Below the pieces are notes generated by a model. That model was not told the origin of the DNA. It was given only the letters and a program-made list of their open reading frames with translations, and did no database searches. From Amphiduros pacificus (Eukaryota; Annelida; Polychaeta; Phyllodocida; Hesionidae): a stretch of DNA of 64,000 nucleotides. Below, in pieces: positions 38,598-52,100 of the stretch. The DNA lies in assembly GCA_949316495.1 (NCBI GenBank), contig OX439004.1, positions 1,945,001 to 2,009,000 of the forward strand, in the 5' to 3' direction. The position numbers and the translations under genes are program-made. Position 1 is the first letter of the stretch; each line of letters opens with the position of its first letter.

Positions 38598-40751
38598 CAG
38601 ATCTGGAATCTATTTGAGTTGTCTCATTGTAATTGTAGATTATAGATTATTGATAAAAGATGTTTAAATATTCTTGCCTTTCTTAAAACAGCTGAAATGT
38701 GTGCACCTGTAGTTGCATAATTTGAAACTATTTCTGGTGCAGAAATTTGATGATAAGAATTTCACCCTCAAGACACATTTTCACATTTGATGCACTTGCT
38801 TATTTTGTCTCCTGTATGGTAAAAGATAACTTGAGGATAGATTCTTCAAAGATTCTTGTGAAGTACAAACCTTTGTTGATGTGTTTATCCATTTTAGCTA
38901 TTTTTGGAGAGATTGAGGAAAACCTTTTTTAAAAAAAGATATTTTGATCTGATAACAGGAAGTGATATGTTCTACTACATGAAATGAAGATCTACAAATA
39001 AAAGGAAGAGATGGGACAATGTTGATCATTATGATGATGATGATGATTATTTTTATTGTGATGATTATTATGATAATTGAGTAAATAGTTGATAAGAATA
39101 TGACCTTGTCTTGTCAGATGTGTATGTGTGTCCATGATGTACTGTCGTTTATTGACCGCAAGAAAGTATTTGATAACATGAACCAGCCTGTTAGTTCATT
39201 GACTAATTTTCTACTTGTATGATTGTGGAGTGAGTGTAACAATCTAGATAAACTTACTGATTGCGGCACACAGTGATGGTGATAACATGAAGTCAATTTG
39301 AGATTTTCTCACCATTTGTATATGCTAGCAGTCAGGTTGTAATATATTTGAAGACGAGTTTAAATTATATTGATCATGACAGATGCGTGGCTTGCCTGTG
39401 TTTATTGTATACAACAGGTTGTACTATATTCAAGCAGGATTCGTCAAAGCTCACAGAGATTATAGAAAATCTGAACCTCATCTCATATGTAACCCGCACC
39501 AACTCAATATAACAATGCTCATTCAAAATTTAATTGTTTAGTTTTTAAAAAAAGAAGATATATACTGTTACCTTTTAGTGTAAATTTTAGCATCTCCATT
39601 TAATATAGGACCAATTCATATAAGGAGAAGAATTATCTTTAAGTTGTTGGTGAGTTACACATGAGAAGAGAGTTCAAGTTGTCCACTTCATTCTTCATAC
39701 GAATCATTCATCTCTGGGACTGGCAGTGCATCGCGCCCACAAGTAAATAAAGCAACTTTGTCAATATTATAGCATATGTTTTCTTTGTCTTATTTTTGTC
39801 GGGAGAGGGAGAGGAGTGGTTGTGAGAATGGAAGTTAAAGGGAAAGGAAACCTTCACAGATTGGGAATTATTTCCTGTATGATATGAACACATATATAAC
39901 ATGAAAAAAGGACTTTAAGATATCATTTTGATATATTATTTGTGGTCAAATTTTCTGATCTTGTGATATTTTTTTTTCTTGTGGCAACCGTCTTGACAGG
40001 GGAATTATGGTTGCACCAGCCAATCAGAAAACATTATGAATTGATTGCAAATTACAGCAAAAATGTGGTTAAATAAATCCAAATATATATGTATCAGTAT
40101 AATTGCTTACCACAAACCCACAAGTGTGGAAAAATATCAAATACCATATAAAATTATTCAAATCAAAATTCACAAGCTTTTGACTATTAGAAATAATTGA
40201 AACATGCTGCTTTGTCGGCCATGACAGCTTCATCGCCCGTGTTAATCATAGGAAGTAATAAAGGTTCATTATTGAGGTACTGGAAGGTAACTTCTTAGAA
40301 ATCACTACCTGTCCTGATAGTGTGCGTTTGTTACCTAGTTTTCCTCTATTTTCAATGTGCGTTTGTCCCCTGAAAGTTATATAAGGTTACATAAAATCAA
40401 GGACATCGCTTTGATCCTTGGTCCCTGGTTGTAACATCCAGGGGGGAATCATTCCTGGATATTTTGGCTTGGAGAGGGGGGGGGGGGGCATTAATGTACA
40501 ATGAAGCCAATGACAATCTGGGAAGAAATAACTTTGTGTGGTGTGATAAAAAGGCACACAGTAGATTGTTATCTGTATTCAGGCCACTGGCATGGGGATG
40601 GGGCAGGGGTCTTGATATTTAACAGGGTCTATGAATCAAAGGAGAGAGCAGAGTGTAAGTGCACTTAACAGCCTGTAGCATAGAGATTAGGTCAGATATA
40701 AACCAGTGAAATGTATTTAGTAATATAGAACCTGGCTATGATTGTTGACAG

Positions 40752-40800
40752 CACAGATTATTACAGTACCGCATGTGATGAATGTCACAAGGTATCTATT
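40752..40800. repeat. Dispersed hairpin repeat, copy B
   Basis: CAGATTATTACAGTACCGCA followed by TGTGATGAATGTCACAAGGT; nearly identical to copy C about 577 bases to the right and related to copy A in Abl. Confidence 0.7.
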
Positions 40801-40866
40801 TTTGTTTATATGTATGAAACCGACAAAAAGCTGCGGAGATAAGAGAGCAGAATATAAGAGTAAAAA

Positions 40867-40938
40867 CAATCTATAAGTATAGATAGTGTGTCCGACACGT
40901 TTCGCCCTCAGCGAAGGGCTCTTCAGGGACTTAGATTG
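40867..40938 (-). ncRNA. Hammerhead-ribozyme-like motif (type I layout), probably from a fossil retroelement
   Basis: Read on the minus strand: helix I strands CAATCTAAGT and ACTTATAGATTG at the two ends, core CTGAAGA, helix II CCC/GGG with a short loop, core CGAAAC, then a short hairpin GTGTCGGACAC. The order helix I - CUGANGA - helix II - GAAA - helix III is that of hammerheads carried by Penelope-like elements and retrozymes. It lies between two copies of a 50-base repeat. The part next to helix III is less typical, so activity is uncertain; treat it as a fossil. Confidence 0.5.
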
Positions 40939-41328
40939 AGAATAGTGATATTAGGGAGTGTAAAATCACCTGGTTTGTCGGGGACGATGTTGACCCTGGC
41001 AAATCTCAGTCTAAAATGAACTGCTCGATTTTTAGATCGAATAGATTCTATCTAGATTATGACGTCATACAGGTGAGTTGTTTGTGTTGACAACCTGGTT
41101 AAATCAGCATAATTGTGAATTTAGGGGGGGGGGGGGGGTCTCAAAATGGGAGAAAGGCCCTGTGGTTATATGGTGATCCCAGATTTGTGATAGGGCTCGT
41201 GATTTGGGTCACAAAAGTGATGGCCTGCACGAAGAGGGGAGGTGCAGGGTATGTGGTATGAATGTCAAGAACAAGAGAGTTCATAAATGTGACCTTTTGA
41301 AAAAAAAATCTATTTTTTTTTTTACTTT

Positions 41329-41377
41329 ACAGATTATTACAGTACCGCATGTGATGAATGTCACAAGGTATCTATTT
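41329..41377. repeat. Dispersed hairpin repeat, copy C
   Basis: The same 49-base sequence as copy B, in direct orientation, so the two bracket about 530 bases containing the ribozyme-like motif. Confidence 0.7.
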
Positions 41378-41580
41378 TTTTTAAACTTCAAATTGAGACT
41401 TATCCCAACCATGATGTAATAATATACTATGAAAATTCAGAAGGCCAGATTCTAACTTGTAGACCAGGCATGTGAGCAATAATAGGGAAATGTCAGATTT
41501 CCCCAGTAAAACACTAAAAAAACAAGGGGGTCTTAGGTTTACAAGAAAAACATGAGACTGTATACAATTTGACTTGACTT

Positions 41581-44500
41581 TATTCAATCATATGCCTAGT
41601 GGCAAATGCGTGTTCTGACCCACAAACTGCTGCAGAGCTCATCACGAGATGGCGCCACATGTCATTGAGGTGCCTACACACACTCACAGATCAAACAGGT
41701 AGCAAAAATAGTCTGGCCTATACAGGGTTAAACAATGGGGTAATGGTCAACAACACGATTTACATATTTATTTAGTGGTTATAAATAACAGGTATGGACA
41801 CAACAAGTTTGTCTATGACGCACAATAGTATCTGACAACACCACTATGTTATAGAAGTCCTTTTTAAGAATACATACAAATCATACATTCCATGTACAAA
41901 TTTCCTAGTCAACTTATCACTTTTTAAAGCTACAATCATTCAAATAATCAACTAGCATTTTTTTCTCTTTTTTTTAAATTTATGAATAATCTTTTAATTA
42001 ATGCAGCACTTGATTATTGTTTTTTTTACATGTGGTTAATACATTTTTTAAAAATCAAAGCTTGAAATTGCAAATTCACCATTATGATCTCAGAACGACA
42101 AAGACATTTAGATATTACAAAATTGTTATGGCCTGCAGCAAAATTTAAGAATATAAATTTAAAAAATGATACTTGAAACAATTACTTGCCTAATTCAGCA
42201 GTTTTTCTCAGTTACAATTAAAAAAATCCACTCAATGACATATATAACTGAACATGAAACTTGTACAGGTATATATACATTTCAGGCATAAAAAGTAAAG
42301 CCAAGAATAGGAGTCCAACAATTACAATGTCAGGAAATGGATTAACAGGAGAGAGAGAGAGATATACTGGACAAACAGCTTCTCAAAGCACAAAGTTGAC
42401 TACAGATCTATCAGCCTGGCTGGACCCTCCGTAAATATTGAGCCATTCTTGAGATTTCTACTTCTTAAAACGTCAATATTGATCCTGTGTAATAGTCAAT
42501 AGATACTTGCAGGTCTGTCAGACATGATATATTGGCATGAGATAGCAGGTGATAACACCATGTAGCCCGAGCGATCACTACCCACGCGTAGCAACACAGC
42601 TCTACAAGAACACACAAACCTGAGTTGTACACCACTGTGAGGAATAAACATGACCATTGTCACCTTGTATTATTATCATAATACATTATACTGCATCTCC
42701 ACTTTTTGTTCCTTTTAACATTCACACATTGATAATATAAACATCACCTTTCCTGCTTTACAAAACTGATTTTTATTTCAGTTGTGTGCAGATAATCTGG
42801 AATTATTTTTAAAATATTTTACAAAGTATAAATACATGGTATTACATTGACTTGTTATTAAGTTCCATTTTGATAATCAAAACGCCAACACTATAGTGTC
42901 CTGCAAGATCAAAATGCTCCTCCTGGTGGAGGTTAATCACAATATTATTTGTTACATATATAAGAGTAACATGAACACATGCTGCCCCCTAGTGAGTACA
43001 GCTTATGGGCAAGTCTTACAGGTCGAATAATGTGCAAACCATTAACATGCTCTACCAGTCCATTCACTATCAAGGTTTGCATCTTTGCAGAAGAGATCAC
43101 CTCGGACATCTTCACATTCATTGATTTTCTCAAAATCTTCTAATTTAAACCTTAGCAAAGGTAAGCAAAATTCTAATGAAAAAAGAAGTGTTGAAGAAAA
43201 TTAATTTAGAATGAAATCTATAAGCGTGATCTATATACAATTCAAAATTATGTGTTTTGCGATGGTCATTAGTTCAAAGTTGGAACACAATAACCAGTGC
43301 AGAAAATCTGTTGCGGAAACTCCTTATGGTTCCTGATGTGAAGAAATCTTTTAGAAAAGTTGACCTATGATGGTATCAACACATACTTATAAAAGTACCT
43401 TACTATACACAGCTCTAGTACAAATCTAGCTCATTAAAATACTATTTAAGAATGAATTACCCATCATCTGTAATCTTATCTATAAGGTGAACTTTGTTGC
43501 GGGACTTTCCTCAACTTAAGTTATTATATTAACAAAGTAATAATAATAATAATAGTAGTAATAATAACAAATAATGCTATGCTTTCCTTTACCATTTAAC
43601 ACAAAGCTCCCACATAGTGCTTTTAACATTACTTGAGATTAACAAGTTCATAAATCTTGAGGGTTACAATTAAAACCCTGCATACAGTTCTACAAGGATC
43701 CAGGATTATCCCATCTTCTCAGTTCCAACATAAAATCATGAGAAAACTATTCAACAATCAATCATGCTTCAGTGGCTGCAAGATCCTAAACAAGTTGTTT
43801 CCATTTCTGCATGGAACATTTCCAGGAAGCAAAGCAGTCTTTTACTTGGCAGAAATAGTCAGTTGATTGTTAAGATGGAGAAAATATTCCTGGTTGATTG
43901 TAAAGATGGAGAAAACATTCCTGGTTTACACTGCAGCTTCACAGACCAACCAAATTCTGTAGATTATGCATATTTTGTAAATTCTATTAAACTTAAAATT
44001 GAATATTAAATCTACATCTAAACAAAATGAGTAATGCTGTGCCTCTCCACTCACTTTCCATTTTTACAATTTATTAACAAGAGAAATTATGGAAGACTCC
44101 AGAAATCAACAGCTGCATTTGTAACTATATAAAATAATACTAAATTCTGGTATAAAATGTATTGAGAGCCGAAAAAGATAATTCACAATACCAGTGAATT
44201 AAGATTGTCATTGCAGTGCTAAAAGAATATTTAAATCTACTCATAAACTTTCCCAACAAAAAGGTGAGAAAACTTAAGCATTGATCATCAAGTCTCAGAT
44301 ACATTTACAATTTGTTCAAGAAAGAAGGTTAATTTGACTTTGGTGCTTTTTTTTATCGAGATCAACCTTTAATTGTACCATTACATGGCATACACAGGGG
44401 AAATAGCTTTAATATACAGCAGCAGTAGTAGTTTATTAATGTCAGGGACTTGCCATATTTTCTTTGCAAAAGACAATTAATACTTTCTCCTGTCTACTCA

Positions 44501-46077
44501 GTTTGCCGTAAATATTTGAGCATGGCAAAATGTTTTGAAGGTGGATCCATATCACAAGAAAATGTGGCAAGTTCTTGACTTGGTCCACACGACATGTGCC
44601 AATCAGATTTACTGGGCGTGTCACCAGAACAGGGAGATAATAGCCAGGTGTGGCATTATATTAGCCAGGTGTGGCGTCATTCTGATATGTCTTAAATATT
44701 TCTATTTTCTTATATGCTTTGGCAAAACTGAATAATTATAATTCAAACCAAATGTAAAAAGAAAGAAAAAATAAAACGAGGACCAGTTCAAGTACTCGGA
44801 TAGTCATGCACAATTTTGTGTAGTTAATCATGCATTTCAGTCATGCACACACATATTCTGAACTATGAGAAACTGCATGAATGTCGGAACTTGACTTGAG
44901 AACAAAAGCAAGCTTCTAGAGGTCTGGTCATACCAATACAAAATCAATGGGTGGACCACAATATAAACACTGTACAATACTTAGCATCAATTCTCCAAAT
45001 AGTTACAAGTTTATAATTTGTTATTTTATTTCAATATATTACTCTATTTATTATGTACATGTGATTTATTTTATACTGCTTGCAGTTCCTCTTGATATCA
45101 TAAAATTGTCATGTCATATCTACAGCAATAGTCAAGAGAAAGCAGAATAGATCTCCGACAAATCAGCAACAACTATAACATTATATATACACAAATTTGC
45201 TACACGTTGCTGTGGCTAGAACTTGCATCCAGTGGCGATGTGTCCTAGCACATATTTGTCCTTTGTTTCCTTCTCTTCCATATCTTGATGCCCTTGCTGT
45301 TGAAGATGCCACCTCTTTGCTTGATATCTCCTAAGACTAAGTGGCTGAATGTGTTCATTGTATCGTTGAGACAGTGTCCTAAGTATAGAAATCGCCTTCA
45401 GTCTGGCACGCCCCATCAACACAACTTCAACACTGTATACTAAGATGCTATCCACACCTTTATCATAAGATATATAGTATATACTAGGTTGACAAGTTCA
45501 GTTTCAAATCTAAGGCAGTGGCAATCATAAGCTGAAAACTGTATTTAACAGTTATGTTGCTTGCCAGTAGTGACAGATAATGATTGGTGCATAGTTTTAA
45601 AGGTAATCTGTTACCCATCTCCTTAAGTCCATCTGTCCTGGGCCATAACGCAAGATCCTTTCTCACATCCTTTCACTGTGTATCCTGTTATATAGCGCCA
45701 GTAAATGAATCACTTCCTCACGCCATGAATCACTCTTATTGCACATTTCTTTCAGAATCTACTTAAATTTGTCATCTGTCTGAAGGAAAAAAAAACATTC
45801 TAGAAAATCTTGTTGTCTGTGTAGAAAAGCTGTGGGGAGAAGCATCACACCTGTGTCTATTGTGCCTGTGTCAATAGTGTGCACGTCATTATTATCACCG
45901 CATGCGTATAATATGGAATGTCTTCTCCGAGGTTCTGCCGACCTGGACCCTGCCGACCTGGACCCGGCGAACCTGGACCCGGCCAGACCGGAGCTGAGGT
46001 CTGGGGATGTGGCAAGGCTGATATCTGTCTGTATGCAGATCAAACCATGTAGTGAGGGGACGAGGAGAATGCCTTCA
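41581..46077 (-). other. Probable 3'UTR and downstream flank of the BET gene
   Basis: No coding exon follows the TAA at 46078-46080. Minus-strand poly(A) signals (TTTATT on plus) occur near 45055-45070 and at about 41579, so the 3'UTR could be about 1 kb or up to 4.5 kb. Contains a short GCCGACCTGGACCC repeat (45937-45985), a 32-base doublet (about 43862-43925) and (AAT)n near 43542. No other gene recognised. Confidence 0.45.
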
Positions 46078-46143
46078 TTATAACATCTCCTCAAACGAGG
46101 CCATCAGCTCGCTCTGTGCATTCATGTCGATACGATTTGCCAT
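46078..46143 (-). CDS. Brd4: BET exon 19: C-terminal P-TEFb-interacting motif and stop
   Basis: Encodes [21 protein letters not shown] then TAA, corresponding to vertebrate BRD4 [20 protein letters not shown], the motif that contacts cyclin T1/CDK9. Its presence identifies a BRD4-type long isoform. Confidence 0.95.
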   Translation of the reverse strand: MANRIDMNAQSELMASFEEML

Positions 46144-49100
46144 CTGCAAATAAACAAGCATTCCAAATGCAAACACAGACTAAAAACAAGTCTATCAATC
46201 ACAAATATATTGGCAATACATATTGGATTATTCTCAAAGTATTAAAGATGACAACTATTAAAATAAATGTTTGAAAATGATCAAAGTAGGTTCAACAACT
46301 ACAGAAAAGTGTCTAAAAATATGTCAAAAAGTGTCAAGAATATGATTAAGATATTCCATAGGATTCCTTTGTCATCAATTAATTCCTAGAGAAGCCCCCC
46401 TCAGATGGAGGTAGCTGGTGGATTAGGTGGTGGTACATACAGCAGCCCTGCGGCGCCTCTCCTGTTCACGCATGCGTTCCCGTTCCTTGCGTGCCTGCTC
46501 TGCCTGCGAGGCTGCCTGCTGCTGCTGTTGCTGAGCTGCCTGTTGTTGTTGGGCAGCAGACCGCGCCTTCTCAAACGCTTCCTCCTCCTCTCGCTCTCTG
46601 TTTTAATGTTATCATCCAATATTAGCTTCAATATATGTTGTTGATGTACAGCAAATAAAAGATACAATCTTAAAAAATACTTGCATAAACATGAATTTGA
46701 ACGAATCTAAAAATTACCTCATTCGTTCTCGTTCTTTATTCAGTCGGTCTCGAGTATTTTTCTCTTGAGCTTGTTTCCTCAGTTGTTCCTGTTTCTTGAG
46801 AGCCATCTCCTGAAATTTCAAATAAAACATGATGATGTCTGTTCAGTGTTTATTTTGCAACCAAAATATAAGTTATGTACAAAGCCCTTATAAAACCTGG
46901 TATTTCATGAGACAGAGCACTTACAATGGTTCAAGGACACAGCCAATTCGACAGGCAGAGACTATAATCACAATGATAACCTTGTGTTAAATTTGGTCAA
47001 GGAGTCAAAAATTAGCATGTAAACTATTCCATTTGTGTCTTTCATATTTTAAAATTATCACCGGTGATCCATTAAGAACTATTTCAAACTCACCCTTTCT
47101 TTTTTCTCCCTGGCTTGCTTTCGGAAGTGATCAAAGCTTTGCATGGCAGCGGAGGTCTTGCGTCCTCCGGTGGCGCCACCATGGTGACTACTTGCCATGT
47201 TGGCCAGGTTGGACCAGGACCCCATGTTCTTGAGTTGTACATTCTGTTGCTGCATACTCGGTGGTACTCCACTCGGTCCTGGCTTTTTGCTTTTCATATT
47301 ATCTCCACTAACTGCGGGTGCTGACCCTGAGCTGAATGCCACGCCCACGCCACTTGATGCTGAAATGTTAATCCCACGCATTGAAGCCGAGGCATCGACA
47401 CAATCATTTCACACATAATCTTCCGTTCCTGCTGCAGTATGCGCATCATATTGAGTGTAGCACTAATTACTTTTGGAATTATGTGATTTTTTAAAAATCA
47501 ATAATTGCTCTATTAACCTCCAAATGTTAATATTGTTGCTGTTCTTTTTTGTTTAACATTCTATGAAATGAAGTTAATCTATTTAGTTGTATTTACACTG
47601 GCATGCTGAGTTTGTTGGGGATGAGATACTTACAGACAGTAGCCCCTGGTGGTGGTGGTTTGACCGGGGGTTTGGGGCTATTGGAATCGTCGCCGATGCT
47701 GAAGCGTGCTGCGCGCCCCTCGATGCCCTGGGGCATGTGGGGTGAGGCAGGTATCTGTGGTGACCTCTCAGGTTTGACCGGCATGCTGGGTGCAAGCACG
47801 GGTGGCTGAGACATCTGAGGTATAAGTGGCGGTGGTGATGTGGCAACCTTGGGCTGAGTCAGCAACGCTCCCAGGGCACTCGCCTCACTCGACACTGTCA
47901 ACAACAAAAACACAACCACTCACTCTCTACACTGAAACACTCTCTCTCTACACTTAACAAATTAACACTTTCTCCATCTCTAGAGAACATTTGATGATGT
48001 GTATACAGAAAGCCAGGTAATAAGCTAACTAAATATTCTCCACAAACTCATGAACAGACAAAGCAGACAGAAAGAAACTAACAATTTTTCTGTCTCATCT
48101 TTGAAAATATTACTCCATTAAAGAGAACATTTGATGATATGAATACAGAAAGCCAGGTAATAAGCTCACTAAATATTCTCCACAAACTCAAAGCGGACAG
48201 AGAGACGTAAGAGCAGCTTACATGCTGGAGGTCTGGGTTGAGGCTTTGCCGTGGCAGTAGCTGTGGGCCTACCAGGTTGTTGCGGTAGTAAATGACTCCC
48301 CGGCCAGGACGTTGCGGTCCCTGTCGCCGCTGACAGAGCTGCCAGTGCCACAATAAACAGTCATTGTATGCCAAAGTCAAAGTAAACTACTCAAATACTA
48401 CGCAGGTGGTTACAGCTCAAACTCAAGTCATGCTAACTCAACATCATTAGGAACATTCAAGCAATTAAAGAAACTCATTTAGTAACTTGCCAACGATGGT
48501 TACAAATAGCTTACTTATATTTAAAACATTCAATTATCAGGAGAGCAAAAAAGAGCAAAACAAAGTAAATTGTTATTGGGTCATGCACAAAAATCTCCAC
48601 AAATGATTCCAAGGCAGAATCAGCTTCTCCAATGCTGCTCGCCGCATATAAATAGAGAAATAGTTACCTGGCATTTGTTCTGAGATGTTTGGGAGAGGAG
48701 GTGTCATGGGGGGTGCCATGATGGTTCCCACTGGCTCGAGGGCTGGGGGTTCCGAGGCTGCTGCTGCGGCGGCAGCCGCTGCTACTGCGGCAACATTGAC
48801 TGGCATAGCAGCTGCAGTGGTTCCGCCACTAGGTGGCGTACTACTCTTTTTGACTGGAGGTGCTGCAGTTGTGCTACTCCGACGTACTGGTGATTTGATA
48901 TTTAATACAGGCGATCTTCCTGGAGATCCTTTCTGAAATGACAATCCAAACATTATACACCAACTGTAACCATCTCTCAGTTTTTCCATATTTTATTTAA
49001 TCAATTTAATTACCACAGACACGTCTAATGATTTAAAATAATAATTACAACTCCTACTTTTATGTAGTTAGTTTGTAAGTCTGTTTTAGTGTGAAATAGA

Positions 49101-52100
49101 GAGAAATTCACTAACCTTAATTATTTTTGCTTGTTTGTTGGCAGGTTTTTCTGTAAATCAGATAAAAAAAAACTTTTAAATTTTTTATTTTGTTTTGTGA
49201 ATTATCCTCAACAATAGCTTTGAGAACATGTTCATCTACAAATCGACTTTTGAAAATTTCAACTGACAAAGGACTAAGATTTGTTGATTTTAAATCACTG
49301 AGAAAATTAAATCTTAAACCATGGAATTTCAAGTTAAAGCTTAACAATCAATATAGTTGATGACATATGAGTAATGATGACGTGATATGATATCTAAATT
49401 AGAATTGTCTCAGATATTGAGCCTGATTGTGATCTAGTGCAGTAGCACTAAGCATGTCTTTTTATTAGAACAAGTGTCTTTGGCTGGGATGGGATGCTGG
49501 CTCTCACTGTTGCAACTATCTCTCACTCATGCAGCCATCTCTCACTGTTGCAACTATCTCTCACTGTTGCAGCCATCTCAAATTAGGTGGCTACATGCAT
49601 TGGTATACAGAGCTCGTTGTTAATCACACAGCTATACAAAAAAACATCAATACTTCCAACTTTAACCCCAATATTCGATTCAACCCTGTGCAAAAAAGGA
49701 CCAAAATATTTGTTCAGTTTCATTCAATAGCCATTAATTAATAAATTTCTCTTTTGGAAATTGAACATTATGACTTATAACATAATCTGACAGAAAATAG
49801 TGCTATTCCTGTAGAATGGCAATGTATGAGAGTTTATCTGTTTTTATTATTACAATCAAAATGCTTGAAGGAGAAAATCCTCAGGTCTGGAAATGTAATG
49901 TTGACAAAATTTAAATGACAGAATGGGAGAACTTAAATGACAGAATATTAGAATTTCCCTGGCCTTTTCTTGTCAATTAAGTCCATATGACCATATGAAA
50001 ATGCTTATTCACTAACTCGGAGTTCCCCTGTAGAAAGTCAAAGCAAGTCAAATATACCAAATCATTCCATTCCCCAAGAATGAGTGCCAAGACAAGTCAT
50101 TAAAAAGTTTTTTCTGGAAAATGAAGTTCTCGTAGAAAGCAAACAACCAGTATATAAGCTGAGCTCATAATATGCTGCAGATGAATGGAAATTAAACTAA
50201 TTTTGACTTGGCTTTTAAAAATAAAAGTTACCTGCTACCTCGCATCAATTTAGAAGCAAGACCCTCCTGTGACATCTGCTTTGTGTCTTTCTTGTATATT
50301 TTACCCATTAAGGTGGTCATTCTTGGGTTTTTAAAGCATGAGCCTTTAACACTAAGTCTCTGTCTGAAGGCAGGGCTCCTAGCTTTGCTCGCAGTGGTAC
50401 TAGTTGCAGCCCCAGTAACCTGTTTGTGCTACTTTCTATGTTGGGATTGGGATTGAAAGTCACTGCTATCACCATGAGCCATATCAAAGTCTGAGGCGCT
50501 CATTGGCAGAACCCGTTGATGGGATGCTGTATCTGCTCATGTGGACAGTGCCCCTAACTTAACCAGGTGGTGATATTTAATGGATTCCTGAACCATCCCT
50601 TAAGTGTAAAAAAAGCCAAAGAACGCTGTACTTATTGCAGTAAACATTCTTCTGACAAAGCTTTCATAAAGTGGGCTAAATGTTTCACCAAGAGTGGCAA
50701 ATGAGTCATGGGGGGAATGGAAATGTGCCAAAGCCTAAGACCTGAAGGAGAATAATATCCAAATGTAGGTCTGAAATATTCTAGAATCTAACTACTTCAG
50801 AATCTATTAACTTGCAGAAACATTGGAGTTGTGCATTTATTTTTTCTGTCATACCTGGGTCTTTTGTGAGCTTCTTCTGCACCAGCCAAACTGATCACTA
50901 CGTTATCCAACTTTTTGTAATTATTTTGGAGTGTCTTATTACTTTTTATATATTTCACTGATAATTTTACTGTATCTTTCATCTAAGATTTGCTTGGATA
51001 TGGAGTCCTATTCATGGTCAAATTTATTGTAATGTCAATTCTCAAACCCCTGATAATTAAGTTCTTTGCACTGAAGTCCGAATGTGACGGACATTTCACT
51101 TTGACATTCAGTCCACAACAGCTCTCCTCTACCAGCTTCACAATGTTGATTCATTCAGGGCTGCTAAACATTCTTAATGAAAAGAAAAATATAATCTTTT
51201 TGAAGATAGAAAGGTCATATGATTTGGGTGTAGAATGGTCACTACATTAAGATCTGCCAGAGGCATCGATTGAACCCTTTTGCCAATATAAACTGTTTTT
51301 AAGTCCCTTAAAGTCGAGAAGTGCAGATTAGGAATATTTAAAAGGTAACCTTACTGCACGAGGGTCAAGGGTCAAAGGTCAAATCGTGCGACAGGAAAAT
51401 GATGACATATTTTGCAGTTTTTAATGACAAGTACCCAATGATATTATGGGACTGAAATATATGTTACTTTAACAGGAAAGGCCACTTTGTTGCTATAAGG
51501 TTTGGATTTCGATTGGATGCCACACGCCACCACTATATATCCTGTGGCTGGACAGGAGTAGATCACTGATCTTGGGCATTGCAAACTGGGAATTATGTGT
51601 ATATATTCATACTCATTGTGGAGTAGTGAATCTTCAGATAATCTAATATGAATATTATATTGTCTCTACTTTAAAAATGGGAGAAACCGCTTTCAAAGAC
51701 ATTTTCTTAATCTTGGCAACATTTCACTAGGTCTATGCATGTCAAAATAGGAAGGGACGGACATAATGTTTACATCATACGGGCTTGTACTTTAGTAGTG
51801 TTCTCAAACCTTTGGGAATATGTTTTAAGTATAAAATACTATTAATCTATGTAACTTTAATATATGCCAGTCTACTATTATTGTGACAAAATTATTGTAT
51901 TTTTTTTCTTTCTAAAGTTTTTTTTTCTTTTTTTTTTCAGGAATAAGATTACTAATCATTTGATCAATATTGACAACATACCTTATAGTTTGTGCATTTT
52001 GTCAAGGCTAAGAGTAGACTGGCAGTGGGTTTCACATTCAAGGCATGACCTCTGGTGGTGTCGGCTGCTCACTCACATGTAGAAACATACAACCTCATTC

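Larger units (their letters stand above)
38598..41580. other. Intergenic region between Abl and the BET gene
   Basis: AT-rich sequence with low-complexity GATGATGAT near 39030, poly-G runs near 40475-40490 and 41125-41140, the hammerhead-like motif and hairpin repeats listed separately. No gene recognised. Confidence 0.5.

Noticed and set aside
45216-45455. 79-codon minus-strand frame below the BET stop codon
   Set aside because: No family resemblance or splice context; more likely 3'UTR sequence.
48573-48936. Plus-strand alanine-rich frames opposite BET exon 13
   Set aside because: Antisense shadow of the GCN-rich coding exon.
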